Source: Rhipicephalus microplus (lineage: Eukaryota > Arthropoda > Arachnida > Ixodida > Ixodidae). From it: DNA of 64,000 nucleotides. The position numbers were made by a program, and so were the translations under genes. The DNA lies in NCBI RefSeq assembly GCF_043290135.1, contig NC_134702.1:188202491-188266490 (forward strand), written 5' to 3'. The notes beneath the pieces are model-generated. The model was not told where the DNA came from. It did no database searches and saw only the letters and a program-made list of their open reading frames with translations. Shown here piece after piece: positions 1-9,789 of the stretch; the stretch's first letter is position 1; each line of letters opens with the position of its first letter.

Positions 1-147
1 TCCCCTGCCACCCTTATTATTCATGATGTACCTACAAGGATTAGAGGCCAAACTAGAGGAAAGTGAACTGGGCTTTAACCTCTCTTTCGTCAAACAAGGA
101 AAACTCATTGAACAGGCACTACCTGCATTGATGTACGCAGATGATAT
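1..147 (+). mobile_element. LINE reverse transcriptase fragment, upstream of Gypsy insertion
   Basis: Frame 2 reads as the thumb-proximal part of a non-LTR retrotransposon reverse transcriptase, ending in MYADDI, the catalytic YADD box. The frame is cut inside the Ile codon by the LTR of the Gypsy element starting at 148. It resumes after that element at 5752 with VLMADNEEDLQRLVDICG. The two halves were one ORF before the insertion. The LINE clade is not certain; the YADDIVLMAD context is common in arthropod LINEs. It starts outside the window. Confidence 0.85.
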
Positions 148-320
148 TGCCACCCACACGTAGTGGGTCGACTGCAAGAGCGGCTCTACCATCTGGAGGA
201 AAGAAAGAAGATTTGCGTGTCTCTTCTCGGCTCGAGAGCCAGCCACGACTGACGCATCGTCTTGGAGCTAGCTACCCGGTCGTTCAATATATTCCCCAGT
301 ACTTGTGACTCATCGTGACA
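148..320 (+). repeat. 5' LTR of Gypsy element 1
   Basis: 173 bp, beginning TGCCACCCACACG and ending CATCGTGACA. It is nearly identical to 5579-5751, with three substitutions (GAAGATT/GAATATT, CTTGGAG/CTTAGAG, TCCCCAG/TCCTCAG). It should carry promoter and R/U5 functions, but no obvious TATA box or AATAAA is seen in it. Confidence 0.95.
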
Positions 321-323
321 AAC

Positions 324-341
324 TGGTGGAGGTGCTGGGTA
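324..341 (+). promoter_or_regulatory. Primer-binding site of Gypsy element 1
   Basis: TGGTGGAGGTGCTGGGTA starts 3 nt after the 5' LTR. The initial TGG pairs with the CCA end of a tRNA. The same string follows the 5' LTR of element 2 (33588-33605), and a variant follows that of element 3 on the minus strand, so the three elements use the same or a related tRNA primer. I cannot name the tRNA from the sequence alone. Confidence 0.75.
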
Positions 342-486
342 GTCTCACGGATGCTGCATACCCCCCCCCCCAGGAAGCCGTAATACGAGTCCAGTGCCAG
401 TCAATACTCCCGTGCATCGGACCAGCCGCCGAATCAGGGGATTGCCTCCGGAAGTCAACGATACTGCTCCCACCACGTCAACAAAC

Positions 487-1803
487 ATGACCAGCACTTC
501 GGTACAAACCTTGCCAACCGGCACGGGAAGCACGTCGTCGAACCGATATACGTTGGAAAGCCCACGGGCACCGACGACGTTCCATGGTACGGAGAGCGAA
601 GACGTTGAGGACTGGTTGGCGGACTTCGAGCGCGTAGCCAACTTGAATCAGTGGGACAACGCGGCGAAACTGGGTCGTGTCTACTTCTATCTTGAAGACG
701 GAGCTCGCACGTGGTATCAAAATCGAGAGGAGCAGCTGACGACGTGGCCAGAATTCTCTCGTAGACTTCTGCAGACATATGCCAGCGCTGACCGCCAAGA
801 AAGAGCTGAACGAGCTATTCTTGCCCGCGTCCAGTCACCAAACGAAACTGTGACCGCGTACGTCGAAGACATGACGCGTCTCTTCCGACGGGCAGATTCA
901 AGAATGACGGAGGACAAGAAGTTGCGTCACTTGATGCGTGGTGTCAAGGACCAGCTTTTCGCCGGCCTCGTGCGAAGCCCTCCGAAGACGGTCGCGGAGT
1001 TCTTGTCTGAAGCCGTGACAATGGAAAAAATGCTACAGCAGCGATCAAACCAATACGACAGGCAAGTCAATGGCATGTCCACTGCTGACATTTTCGCCGC
1101 CGCTGGGACCAGCAATGACTCCTTACGTGAACTCATCCGTAATATCGTACGTGAAGAGTTGCAAAAGGCTGGTGTAGCACCTCATCCTACGGTTAACTCC
1201 ATTGCAACTGTCATCAAAGATGAGCTGCACCAGGCCCTCCGGGACACCTTGCCTCCTGATACAGCTGCGTCAGCTCCTGCTGAATACCACCGTAAGACAA
1301 CCTACGCGGAAGCCTTGAAACGTCCTGCTGCATCGCCGCCTCTGTTCGTTCATCCTGCCCCTGCAGTTTCACTCGAGTCAGCGCAGCACATACCATACTA
1401 CGAAGGCACGTACACGCCACCGCCCCTGCCCTTTGTCCGTGGTGCTTCTGTTGCCCACCGTTCGGTGCAACCGGTCCAGTACATCGACGATCGGCACTCG
1501 TATCCTCGGAAGTCTGATGTCTGGCGCACACCCGATCACCGGCCTCTATGCTTTCACTGCGGAGAAGCTGATCACTTGTACCGCCAGTGTCCTTATCGCC
1601 GTCTTGGGCTTCGCGGCTTCTCTGCGTACTCGCCGCCCCCCCGTTACGGTCAGAGACCACGCGACATTCAAAACTACCTCTCCCAGCAGCATGCACCACC
1701 GTCTACAGGGCGCCAGTCGCGCTCGCCATCACCGAGGCGATTTTCATCAATGCCCCAGCGGTATTCTACCGCACGATCTCCCAGCCCCCGCCGGGAAAAC
1801 TAG
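487..1803 (+). CDS. gag: Gag polyprotein of Gypsy element 1
   Basis: Predicted nucleocapsid/capsid protein of 438 aa that packages element RNA in virus-like particles. The frame is open from about 394, but that first codon is GTG. The first ATG is at 487 and aligns with the ATG of the gag in element 2 (33684), so I chose it. A retrotransposon-gag capsid region lies at about residues 60-130 (motif GARTWYQNREEQLTTW). A proline-rich stretch precedes one CCHC zinc knuckle, CFHCGEADHLYRQC (residues 355-368, nt 1549-1590). The tail is Arg/Ser/Pro rich, as expected of an RNA-binding C-terminus. It overlaps pol by about 217 nt in the -1 frame. GGGAAAAC lies directly before the stop and is a possible slip site. 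Confidence 0.9.
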   Translation: MTSTSVQTLPTGTGSTSSNRYTLESPRAPTTFHGTESEDVEDWLADFERVANLNQWDNAAKLGRVYFYLEDGARTWYQNREEQLTTWPEFSRRLLQTYASADRQERAERAILARVQSPNETVTAYVEDMTRLFRRADSRMTEDKKLRHLMRGVKDQLFAGLVRSPPKTVAEFLSEAVTMEKMLQQRSNQYDRQVNGMSTADIFAAAGTSNDSLRELIRNIVREELQKAGVAPHPTVNSIATVIKDELHQALRDTLPPDTAASAPAEYHRKTTYAEALKRPAASPPLFVHPAPAVSLESAQHIPYYEGTYTPPPLPFVRGASVAHRSVQPVQYIDDRHSYPRKSDVWRTPDHRPLCFHCGEADHLYRQCPYRRLGLRGFSAYSPPPRYGQRPRDIQNYLSQQHAPPSTGRQSRSPSPRRFSSMPQRYSTARSPSPRREN

Positions 1804-4800
1804 CCGAAGCGACCTCTGGGGGCGGGGTCGCTGAACGTCGAAGCGCTGAAGACCTCCTATTGACGCAGAACCGTACAGAAACTGGTCCGACATTACCTGC
1901 TGCTGCAAAGGATAGCCGGCTTTCACTCGACATAGCAGTAACAATTGATGGTTGTGTAGTTAATGCGTTAGTGGACACCGGCGCAGACTATTCCATACTG
2001 AGCGGGAAACTGACAACGCAGCTGAAGAAAGTAATCACGCCGTGGCATAACTCGCAGATTCGGACAGCTGGTGGCCATGTCGTAACTCCACTGGGCGCCT
2101 GCACAACTAGAGTACAGATTCAAGGGTACACATTCGTAGCAAGCTGCCTTGTTCTACGTGAATGCTCCCGTGACGTCATTCTGGGAGTTGATTTTCTACA
2201 GGAAAATGGAGCTATCATTGATCTGCAAGAGCGCCGCGTCACGTTCTCAGCCCAGCGAGCAATCAACGTGCAGGATGACGGAATGCGTGTCGACGTACTC
2301 CGTATTTCTGAACAGAGCGTGACGCTTCCTCCCCGAGCCAGTGTTCTAGTCGACGTAACATGCTGTGGTTTGAGCGATGGCGATGTGGTGGCCGAGACAA
2401 ATTTAGAACACCTCCTGCAGCAAGGCATATGTGTAGCGAGAAGTGTAATACACGTTCGCGACGGCCGATCTGAATTGCTCGTTACCAACTTTAGCAACGA
2501 GCATCGACACCTTTTCCGTGGCACTTCGATAGCGTTTGCCCACGAAGTAGCAAACGTAACCAATTGTCTCACGTCAGAAATAGTGGATAACGCAGACACA
2601 TCAATGAGCAACATTGACATCAATCCTGATCTGTCCACCGATAACCAGACTGCGCTGCGAGCGCTCTTGTTCGAGTACAGGTCTTGCTTCGCAAGTTGCT
2701 CAAAGATCCGCCAGACGTCCATCACTCAGCACAGGATCATCACGTACGAGGACGCACGCCCAATACACCAGCACCCCTACCGCGTGTCGGCTAAAGAACG
2801 TGAAGCGATACGTACGCAAATTCGCGAGATGCTTGACGATGGCGTTATTGAACCATCCAACAGCCCGTGGTCATCTCCAGTCGTGCTTGTCAAAAAGAAG
2901 GACGGATCGCTACGCTTCTGCGTCGATTACCGCAAGCTTAACAACGTGACCAAAAAGGATGTGTACCCGCTACCGCGTATCGACGATTCGCTGGATAGAC
3001 TTCGTCGTGCCCATTATTTCACTTCTCTCGATCTCAAAAGCGGGTACTGGCAAATCGAGGTAGATCAGCGAGACCGCGAAAAGACAGCCTTCGTGACTCC
3101 AGATGGCCTATACCAATTTCGAGTACTCCCTTTCGGCTTGTGTTCAGCGCCGGCAACTTTCCAGCGAATGATGGACACTGTCCTCACAGGGCTTAAGTGG
3201 CAGACTTGTCTTGTCTACCTTGATGATGTGGTGGTCTTCTCTGCCACGTTCGAGCAGCACCTACAGCGCCTGCGCAGCGTGCTGGAGGCTATCCGATCGG
3301 CGGACCTCACTTTAAAGCCACAGAAGTGCCACTTCGGCTATGAAGAACTGAAATTTCTTGGACATGTAGTTAGCGCTGAAGGAGTCCGGCCCGATCCAGA
3401 CAAGCTTGCCGCTGTTGCCGAATTACCAGCTCCTGTCGATAAGAAAGCCGTCCAGCGCTTCCTTGGTTTGTGCGCCTACTATCGCCGGTTCATTCATGGC
3501 TTTTCACAAATAGCAGAACCTCTGACTCGTCTCACGAGGGACGACACGCCATTTGTCTGGGAAAACGAGCAACAAGCAGCTTTTGATGAACTGCGACAGC
3601 GTATGCAATCAGCACCCGTTCTCGCTCATTTCGACGATGATGCTGACACGGAGGTCCATACTGACGCTAGTAACGTTGGGCTTGGTGCAGTGCTCGTTCA
3701 GCGTCAAGACGACATCGAAAGGGTGATAGCCTACGCCAGCCGCTCTCTATCCCGTGCCGAGGCGAATTATTCCACTACGGAGAAAGAGTGCCTCGCAGTC
3801 GTGTGGGCAATCACCAAGTTTCGCCCGTACCTTTATGGTCGTCCCTTCAAGGTAGTGACGGACCACCATGCCCTCTGCTGGTTGGCAAGCCTGCGCGACC
3901 CTTCAGGACGGCTAGCACGGTGGAGCTTGCGGCTGCAGGAATTTGACGTCACCATCGTCCATAAGTCCGGCCGTAAGCATGAAGACGCTGACACACTGTC
4001 ACGCGCACCCCTTCATGTCGTCAGTCAGGAAGCAGAGGAAGACGAAGGCTTCCTGGGCGCCATTAGCTCATCAGACTTGAGTAAACTGCAGCGGGATGAC
4101 GCAGAGATTCGTCCGATCATCGATCATTTAGAGGGCCAGGGCACAATCATACCACGTCATTTATCCCGCTCGTTGCCGTCATTCTGCCTTCGAGAGGGTG
4201 TGCTGTACAAGAAGAACGCTCGTTCGAACAACCGTACCTACCTCCTGGTGGTTCCTCGAGACATGCGAGACGACGTCCTCTTCGCTTGCCATGACGAACC
4301 CACATCCGGTCATCTGGGCTACTCACGGACACTTGCCAGAGTGAGCGAGAGGTACTATTGGCCAGGACTTTCGGCAAGCGTCAAGAAGTACGTCAAGAGC
4401 TGTCGGGAATGTCAGCGCCGAAAGCAACCATCTGTTAAGCCAGCTGGTTTGCTTCAGCCCATTGAAGCACCCTGCACGCCGTTCGACCAAGTCGGCATGG
4501 ACATTCTCGGGCCATTCCCCCTATCTGCGGACAGCAACAAATGGGTGATCGTCGCGACCGACTATTTGACACGCTACGCTGAGACGCAGGCGATCCCACG
4601 AGCCACAGCTTCTGAGGTAGCACAATTTTTCATGCGTCACATCGTGTTACGACACGGTGCTCCTTCCAGTATAATAACGGACAGAGGGACGGCATTTACG
4701 GCGCAGCTTATGGACGAGGTTTTCAAACTGAGCAACACCAGACACCGAAAGACAACTGCGTACCACCCGCAAACCAACGGACTTACCGAGCGAATGAATA

Positions 4801-5348
4801 AGACCATCGCAGACATGATCTCAATGTACATCGACGTACAGCACAAAACATGGGACCGGATCTTACCTTACGTTACCTTCGCGTATAATACCGCCGTGCA
4901 AGAGGCCACGCGATTCACGCCATTTCGGCTTCTCTACGGCCGCGAAGTGCAGACCATGCTGGACTCTATGCTACCGTGTCAAGACGAAGACGAGTTGGCT
5001 ACTGACGCCGATGAATTCGCAGAGCGTGCTGAGGAAGCCCGGCAGCTCGCGCGACTACACATCGGCCAGCAACAGCAGGCAGACGCACGGCGCTATAACA
5101 TCCGCCACAGTCAAGTATTTTACAACCCCGGAGACCAAGTTTGGGTATGGACGCCCGTCCGCCGCCGTGGCCTTAGTGAAAAGTTACTGAGCCGGTACTT
5201 TGGCCCTTATAAAGTGTTACGTCGCGTCAGTGACGTGAACTACGAAGTGGTTCCGGACTCAACATCGCAGGCACGGAGTAGGACACGACCGAGGTCGGAT
5301 GTCGTTCATGTGTTGCGCATGAAACCATTTATTGCGCGTTGTTCATAA
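1587..5348 (+). CDS. pol: Pol polyprotein of Gypsy element 1 (PR-RT-RNase H-IN)
   Basis: Open frame of 1,253 codons in the -1 frame relative to gag. The nominal first codon is GTG, so translation is probably by frameshift from gag and not from its own start. Aspartic protease motif VDTGADYS at residues 129-136 (catalytic D130). Reverse transcriptase has VKKKDGSLRFCVDYRKLN and the catalytic YLDD box at 544-547. RNase H has HTDAS with D693. Integrase has an H2C2 zinc finger (H902, C939, C942) and a DDE triad D972/D1032/E1068 with 35-residue D-E spacing. All key residues are present and there is no internal stop, so this copy looks competent. It ends 230 bp before the 3' LTR. Confidence 0.95.
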   Translation: MSLSPSWASRLLCVLAAPPLRSETTRHSKLPLPAACTTVYRAPVALAITEAIFINAPAVFYRTISQPPPGKLAEATSGGGVAERRSAEDLLLTQNRTETGPTLPAAAKDSRLSLDIAVTIDGCVVNALVDTGADYSILSGKLTTQLKKVITPWHNSQIRTAGGHVVTPLGACTTRVQIQGYTFVASCLVLRECSRDVILGVDFLQENGAIIDLQERRVTFSAQRAINVQDDGMRVDVLRISEQSVTLPPRASVLVDVTCCGLSDGDVVAETNLEHLLQQGICVARSVIHVRDGRSELLVTNFSNEHRHLFRGTSIAFAHEVANVTNCLTSEIVDNADTSMSNIDINPDLSTDNQTALRALLFEYRSCFASCSKIRQTSITQHRIITYEDARPIHQHPYRVSAKEREAIRTQIREMLDDGVIEPSNSPWSSPVVLVKKKDGSLRFCVDYRKLNNVTKKDVYPLPRIDDSLDRLRRAHYFTSLDLKSGYWQIEVDQRDREKTAFVTPDGLYQFRVLPFGLCSAPATFQRMMDTVLTGLKWQTCLVYLDDVVVFSATFEQHLQRLRSVLEAIRSADLTLKPQKCHFGYEELKFLGHVVSAEGVRPDPDKLAAVAELPAPVDKKAVQRFLGLCAYYRRFIHGFSQIAEPLTRLTRDDTPFVWENEQQAAFDELRQRMQSAPVLAHFDDDADTEVHTDASNVGLGAVLVQRQDDIERVIAYASRSLSRAEANYSTTEKECLAVVWAITKFRPYLYGRPFKVVTDHHALCWLASLRDPSGRLARWSLRLQEFDVTIVHKSGRKHEDADTLSRAPLHVVSQEAEEDEGFLGAISSSDLSKLQRDDAEIRPIIDHLEGQGTIIPRHLSRSLPSFCLREGVLYKKNARSNNRTYLLVVPRDMRDDVLFACHDEPTSGHLGYSRTLARVSERYYWPGLSASVKKYVKSCRECQRRKQPSVKPAGLLQPIEAPCTPFDQVGMDILGPFPLSADSNKWVIVATDYLTRYAETQAIPRATASEVAQFFMRHIVLRHGAPSSIITDRGTAFTAQLMDEVFKLSNTRHRKTTAYHPQTNGLTERMNKTIADMISMYIDVQHKTWDRILPYVTFAYNTAVQEATRFTPFRLLYGREVQTMLDSMLPCQDEDELATDADEFAERAEEARQLARLHIGQQQQADARRYNIRHSQVFYNPGDQVWVWTPVRRRGLSEKLLSRYFGPYKVLRRVSDVNYEVVPDSTSQARSRTRPRSDVVHVLRMKPFIARCS

Positions 5349-5564
5349 CTTTTTTCTTGCCGTACAGCGTTCTTTGTGTTATTTATTTATTTTTGTGAAC
5401 TTGCTTCTTCGTTCAGTGATTTTTCCTATATGGGCACGCTCGTTAATTTCTATTTTTACTTTATCCGAATTTCCAATTTCTTTTTCTCCACGTGCCTATG
5501 TTGTAACATCGTGGTGGTGCTATGTACTTTTCTTTCCCCCTTTTGGGACTCTTTTTTTCTTTTC

Positions 5565-5574
5565 GAAAGGGGGG
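5565..5574 (+). promoter_or_regulatory. Polypurine tract of Gypsy element 1
   Basis: GAAAGGGGGG followed by ATAA immediately before the 3' LTR (5579). This is the expected position of the plus-strand primer for reverse transcription. Confidence 0.8.
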
Positions 5575-5578
5575 ATAA

Positions 5579-5751
5579 TGCCACCCACACGTAGTGGGTC
5601 GACTGCAAGAGCGGCTCTACCATCTGGAGGAAAGAAAGAATATTTGCGTGTCTCTTCTCGGCTCGAGAGCCAGCCACGACTGACGCATCGTCTTAGAGCT
5701 AGCTACCCGGTCGTTCAATATATTCCTCAGTACTTGTGACTCATCGTGACA
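5579..5751 (+). repeat. 3' LTR of Gypsy element 1
   Basis: 173 bp, partner of 148-320, followed by the second copy of the ATAT target duplication (5752-5755). Confidence 0.95.
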
Positions 5752-5880
5752 ATATAGTGCTAATGGCCGACAACGAGGAAGATTTGCAGAGATTGGTGGA
5801 CATCTGCGGTAGTGAAGGAGATTGGTTAGATTTGAGGTTCAGTAAGGAAAGATCAGTAAGGATTAAAAAAAATCCGCGTG
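5752..5880 (+). mobile_element. LINE reverse transcriptase fragment, downstream of Gypsy insertion
   Basis: Continuation of the LINE at 1-147: reads VLMADNEEDLQRLVDICG and then WLDLRFSKERS. The frame ends near 5870 at an A-rich junction with the RTE-like LINE. The LINE is thus interrupted twice. Confidence 0.75.
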
Positions 5881-5962
5881 TTGATGGAACTGCATTAAGA
5901 GGCCTGGGGTGCGGCCTCACCGGTAACCACCGCCGGAAACGCACTCCCTCACCAGAGAAGGA

Positions 5963-8281
5963 TTGGCCACCCTGGTGCAGTATCTGGCCACTACCTCCCA
6001 CATGCATACGACAAATGACTCACGGCCCTCAGTCCCCAGCAGCTGCGAAACAACTGACCACGGCGGCGGTCAGATCTGCAACGCAGCAGAGGGTGCTAAG
6101 AATCTCTGGATCCGGACAGGCCGCCATTGGAACCTGAACTTGGCAACGTTTAACGCTAGAACCTTATCTAGTGAGGGAAGTTTAGCTGTACTATTCGAGG
6201 AGCTAGAGGGTGTTAAATGGGATATGATAGGGCTCAGTGAGGTTAGGAGGACAAATGAGGCCTATATGGTGCTACAGAATGAACACGTCCTTTGCTATCG
6301 GGGCTTGGCAGACAGAAGAGAACTGGAAGTGGGGTTCCTAATTTACAGAAAAATAGCTGGCAACATAGAGGAATACTATAGCATTAATGAAAGGGGGGTA
6401 GGTATCGTAATTAAACTGAAAAAAAGATACAAGATGAAGGTAGTACAGGCTTACGCGCCTACATCCAGCCATGATGACGCTTCAGTTGAAAGCTTCTATG
6501 AAGATGTGGAATCGGCAATAAGTAAGGTAAAAACACAGTATACTATAGGGATGGGCGACTTTAATGCAAAGGTAGGGAAGAAGCAGGCTGGAGACCAGGC
6601 AGTAGGAGATTATGGCATCGGTACTAGAAACGCCAGAGGAGAGCGCAATAATTTACGAATTTTGAATACCTTCTACCAAAAACGAGAAAACCGCAAGTGG
6701 ACATGGAGGAGCCCTAATGGCGAAAATAAGAACAAAATAGACTTTATAATGAGTGCACACCCAGGAATCGTGCAAAATGTGGAAGTGGTTGGCAGGGTAC
6801 GATGCAGTGACCGTAGAATGGTACGGTCTCGAATTCGCCTAGACTTGAAGAAGGAACGACAGAAACTGATACTAAAGAAGCCAATCAATGAGCTAGCACT
6901 GAGAGGGAAAGTACAGGAATTCAGAGTGTCGCTGCAGAACAGGTACTCGGCTCTTAGTGAGGAAACCAACCTTAGCGTAGATACAATGAATGATAATCTG
7001 ACGAGTATCATTACGAAGTGTGCAGTAGAAGTTGGAGGCAGGGTAGTTAAACAGGACACTGGCAAGCTTTCCCAGGAAACGAAGAACCTAATTAAGAAGC
7101 GTCAAATCATAAAAGTGTCAAGTACAACTGACAAAATAGAACTGACAGAGCTTTCGAGGTTGATTAATAGACGTAAGGTATGCGATGTAAGAAGGTATAA
7201 CATGGAGAGAATTGAACACGCTCTGAAAAACGGAGGAAGCGTCAAAGCAGTGAAGAGGATACTTGGGATAAGCAAAAGTCGGATGTATGCACTAAGGGAC
7301 AAAGAAGGCAAAATAAGTACCAATATGGATAGGATAGTTAAAATAGCGGAGGAGTTTTACAGAGATCTGTACAGTAGCCGAGACAACCGCGACCTTAATT
7401 CTATAAGAACTAGCAGTAACCCGGATGACACCCCACCAGTAATGATAGAATAAGTCAGAAAAGCTTTGGAGAGCATGCAAATAGGCAAAGCTGCTGTCGA
7501 GGATCAGGTAACATCAGATCTGCCGCAAGATAGAGGACAGATTGTCTTAGAAAAGCTAACCACCCTGTTTACGAGGTGTCTCCTGACGGAAAGAGTGCCA
7601 GAGCCTTGGAAGAACGCTAACATCATCATTATACACAAGAAAGGAGATGACAAGGACTTGAAGAATTACCGGCCGATCAGCTTGCTCTCTGTAGTATGCA
7701 AGCTATTTACAAAAGTAATTGTTAACAGAGTAAAGAAAACATTAGAATTCAATCAACCAAAGGAACAAGCAGGATTTCGAACAGGCTACTCAACAATTGA
7801 CCACATTCATACTATCAGTCAGGTAATAGAGAAATGCTCAGAGTATAAACAACCACTGTACATAGCCTTCATAGATTACGAGAAGGCGCTTCATTCAGTA
7901 GAAATATCAGCCGTTATGCAGACACTGCGGAATCAGGGCGTAGATGAAGTATATATAAACATTCTGGAAGAAATATACAGGGGCTCGACTGCTACCATAG
8001 TGCTTCATAAAGAAAGCAACAGAATACCAATCAAGAAGGGTGTAAGGCAGGGGGACACAATCTCCCCAATGCTATTTACCGCGTGCTTACAGGAGGTTTT
8101 CAGAAGCCTAGAATGGGAACAGTTAGGGATAAGAGTTAATGGAGAATACCTTAGTAACTTGCGCTTCGCCGATGACATTGCATTGCTGAGTAACTCAGGG
8201 GACGCATTGCAATTCATGATTACGGAGTTAGACAAGGAGAGCAAAAAGCTTCTAGGAAGACGTGGAATCGGCAATGAGTAA
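5963..8281 (+). pseudogene. RTE-like endonuclease-reverse transcriptase ORF, one nonsense codon
   Basis: 5963-7453 and 7466-8281 are the same frame, separated only by TAA at 7451-7453. Endonuclease motifs: FNARTL (about nt 6149), GDFNAKVG (about 6556) and KIDFIM near the domain end. RT motifs: NYRPISLLSV, the palm block FIDYEKALHSVE (usual aromatic-Asp replaced by Leu-His, so catalysis is doubtful), RQGDTISPMLF, and the catalytic FADD box near 8165. The first in-frame ATG may be later than 5963. Comparable proteins are often annotated as craniofacial development protein 2-like. Inactive as read. Confidence 0.85.
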
Positions 8282-8504
8282 GGTAAAAACACAGTATACT
8301 ATAGCGATGGGCGACTTTAATGCAAAGGTAGGAAAAAAGCAGGCTGGAGACCAGGCAGTAGAAGATTATGGCATCGGTACCAGAAACGCCAGAGGAGAGC
8401 CACTAGTCGAATTCGCAGAACGCAATAGTTTGACGGATTTTGAATACCTTCTACTGAAAACGAGAAAACCGCATGTGGACATGGATGAGCCCTAATGGCG
8501 AAAA
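8247..8504 (+). repeat. Ectopic copy of the LINE endonuclease segment inside its RT
   Basis: Direct repeat of 6490-6728 (SAMSKVKTQYTIAMGDFNAK). It carries about 22 bp that the local copy lacks, so the donor was another family member. Both junctions lie in short homologies (AAGCTT on the left, GGCGAAAA on the right). It replaces the RT region just after FADD. Confidence 0.85.
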
Positions 8505-8840
8505 CGAAAGTAATGTACAACAACCTCGGAAAGGAGCAGCACTTCGAGATAGGTAATAGTGCACTTGAAGTTGTAAAAGACTATGTATACTTAGGGCAGG
8601 TAATAACCGCAGAGCGGAACCACGAGATTGAAGTAACTAGAAGAATAAGAATGGGGTGGAGCACATTCGGCAAGCACTCTCAAATTATGACAGGTAGATT
8701 GCCACTATACCTCAAGAGGAAGGTATATAAAAGCTGTATCTTGCCGGTACTTATCTACAGAGCAGAAACCTGGAGACTTACAAAGAGGGTTCAGCTTAAA
8801 TTGAGGACGACGCAGCGAGCAATGGAAAAAAATGGTAGGT

Positions 8841-9789
8841 TTTTTTGCACAGGCGGTAGCTGCTTTACAAGTACTTCGTCAATCGGCGATTGCGCTGGGT
8901 TTCTCTGAAATGCCTGAAGGTGTCAACGACAAAAAAAAGTAGATCTAGCGTCACTGCATTATGCTTGTCCGCAAAACTTTATGCTTCAGCTCAGTGTCTT
9001 GAAGAGACCCTGGTGTGGCAACGCGGATCATTTAGTGGAGGAGTCTCTCTGTCTGTAAAGACAATGCTGAATGAGTTGGATTAAATGAGGGATACTACGA
9101 AGGACTTGTATCTGATGCACTAGTAGTGTCTGTCACCCATGAATTGTACACCGCTGAGCGGCGGATGGTCGCCCTGTATATTATGTGGCAAGCTATGCTG
9201 TGAGACATCTGATACTTCGTAATAATCGTGATGAGTGCAAGAACGCCCGCCTTGTTTCCAGTGTTGGTGGTTACGCGTTATATTTCACACCGTTGCTGGT
9301 ATAGCACGTTACTTCGGCAATTAGTATTTGACGCACTCCTTATACATGTAGATATAGAGCTGGTGCTTAAATTGTGCGAGTTGCAGTTGTCAGCAAGTCA
9401 TTCCTGAAGCACGGTAGCACTATTTATCAGTTCTGTTTCTAAAATAAAATTTGTTTCTGCTGATTGTACAGGTCACTGAGCATTAGGTTCGCAGTACCTG
9501 GAAAAGCAAGGCTCACGTTTCAATAAACAGTTGCAATTCTAGCGGGCCCTGTGTTGGTTAAAAGAGCAAAAATTATTTTCACTGCAAATATTTTGCACTG
9601 CAAATACCTGCCATTATGGTCCGCTAGCAGATGCAAGATGCCAGAATTACTGTAGTTTTTTTTGTGAGGTCAGTGATCATATCTTTTCAAAGAGGGTTGC
9701 CGGAGAAATAATATTTCGACTTTCTGTGACAATGAGAAATGTATTTAACATGTGCCACGACGTTATAAGCCATCACATGCAACTCTTCG
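8841..9789. other. Unassigned intergenic DNA
   Basis: AT-rich DNA with short ORFs only. I see no domain, LTR or SINE core here. Confidence 0.5.

Larger units (their letters stand above)
148..5751 (+). mobile_element. Full-length Gypsy (Ty3-like) LTR retrotransposon, element 1
   Basis: A 5,604-bp element with two 173-bp LTRs (TG...CA), a 4-bp target duplication ATAT (144-147 and 5752-5755), a primer-binding site, gag, pol in the order PR-RT-RNase H-IN, and a polypurine tract before the 3' LTR. The LTRs differ at three positions by my reading (about 1.7%), so the insertion is fairly recent. Both ORFs are open over their full length. No env ORF and no chromodomain are seen after integrase. Removing the element and one ATAT restores the LINE frame across the site, which fixes the boundaries exactly. 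Gypsy elements replicate through a cytoplasmic particle and integrate with their own integrase. Confidence 0.95.
5881..8840 (+). mobile_element. RTE/BovB-like LINE, chimeric and 3'-truncated
   Basis: Contains an APE-type endonuclease followed by a reverse transcriptase without RNase H, the RTE layout. The 5' part (5881-6135) looks like its leader. The ORF runs 5963-8281 with one in-frame TAA. A 258-bp foreign copy of the endonuclease region interrupts the RT at 8247-8504. The C-terminal region resumes at 8505-8840 and is cut at GGTAGGT; the matching 3' end occurs in another copy at 12666. Confidence 0.85.

Noticed and set aside
345..1699. Long antisense ORFs across gag of Gypsy element 1, up to 161 codons.
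   Set aside because: Shadows of the sense gene; no motif or independent context.
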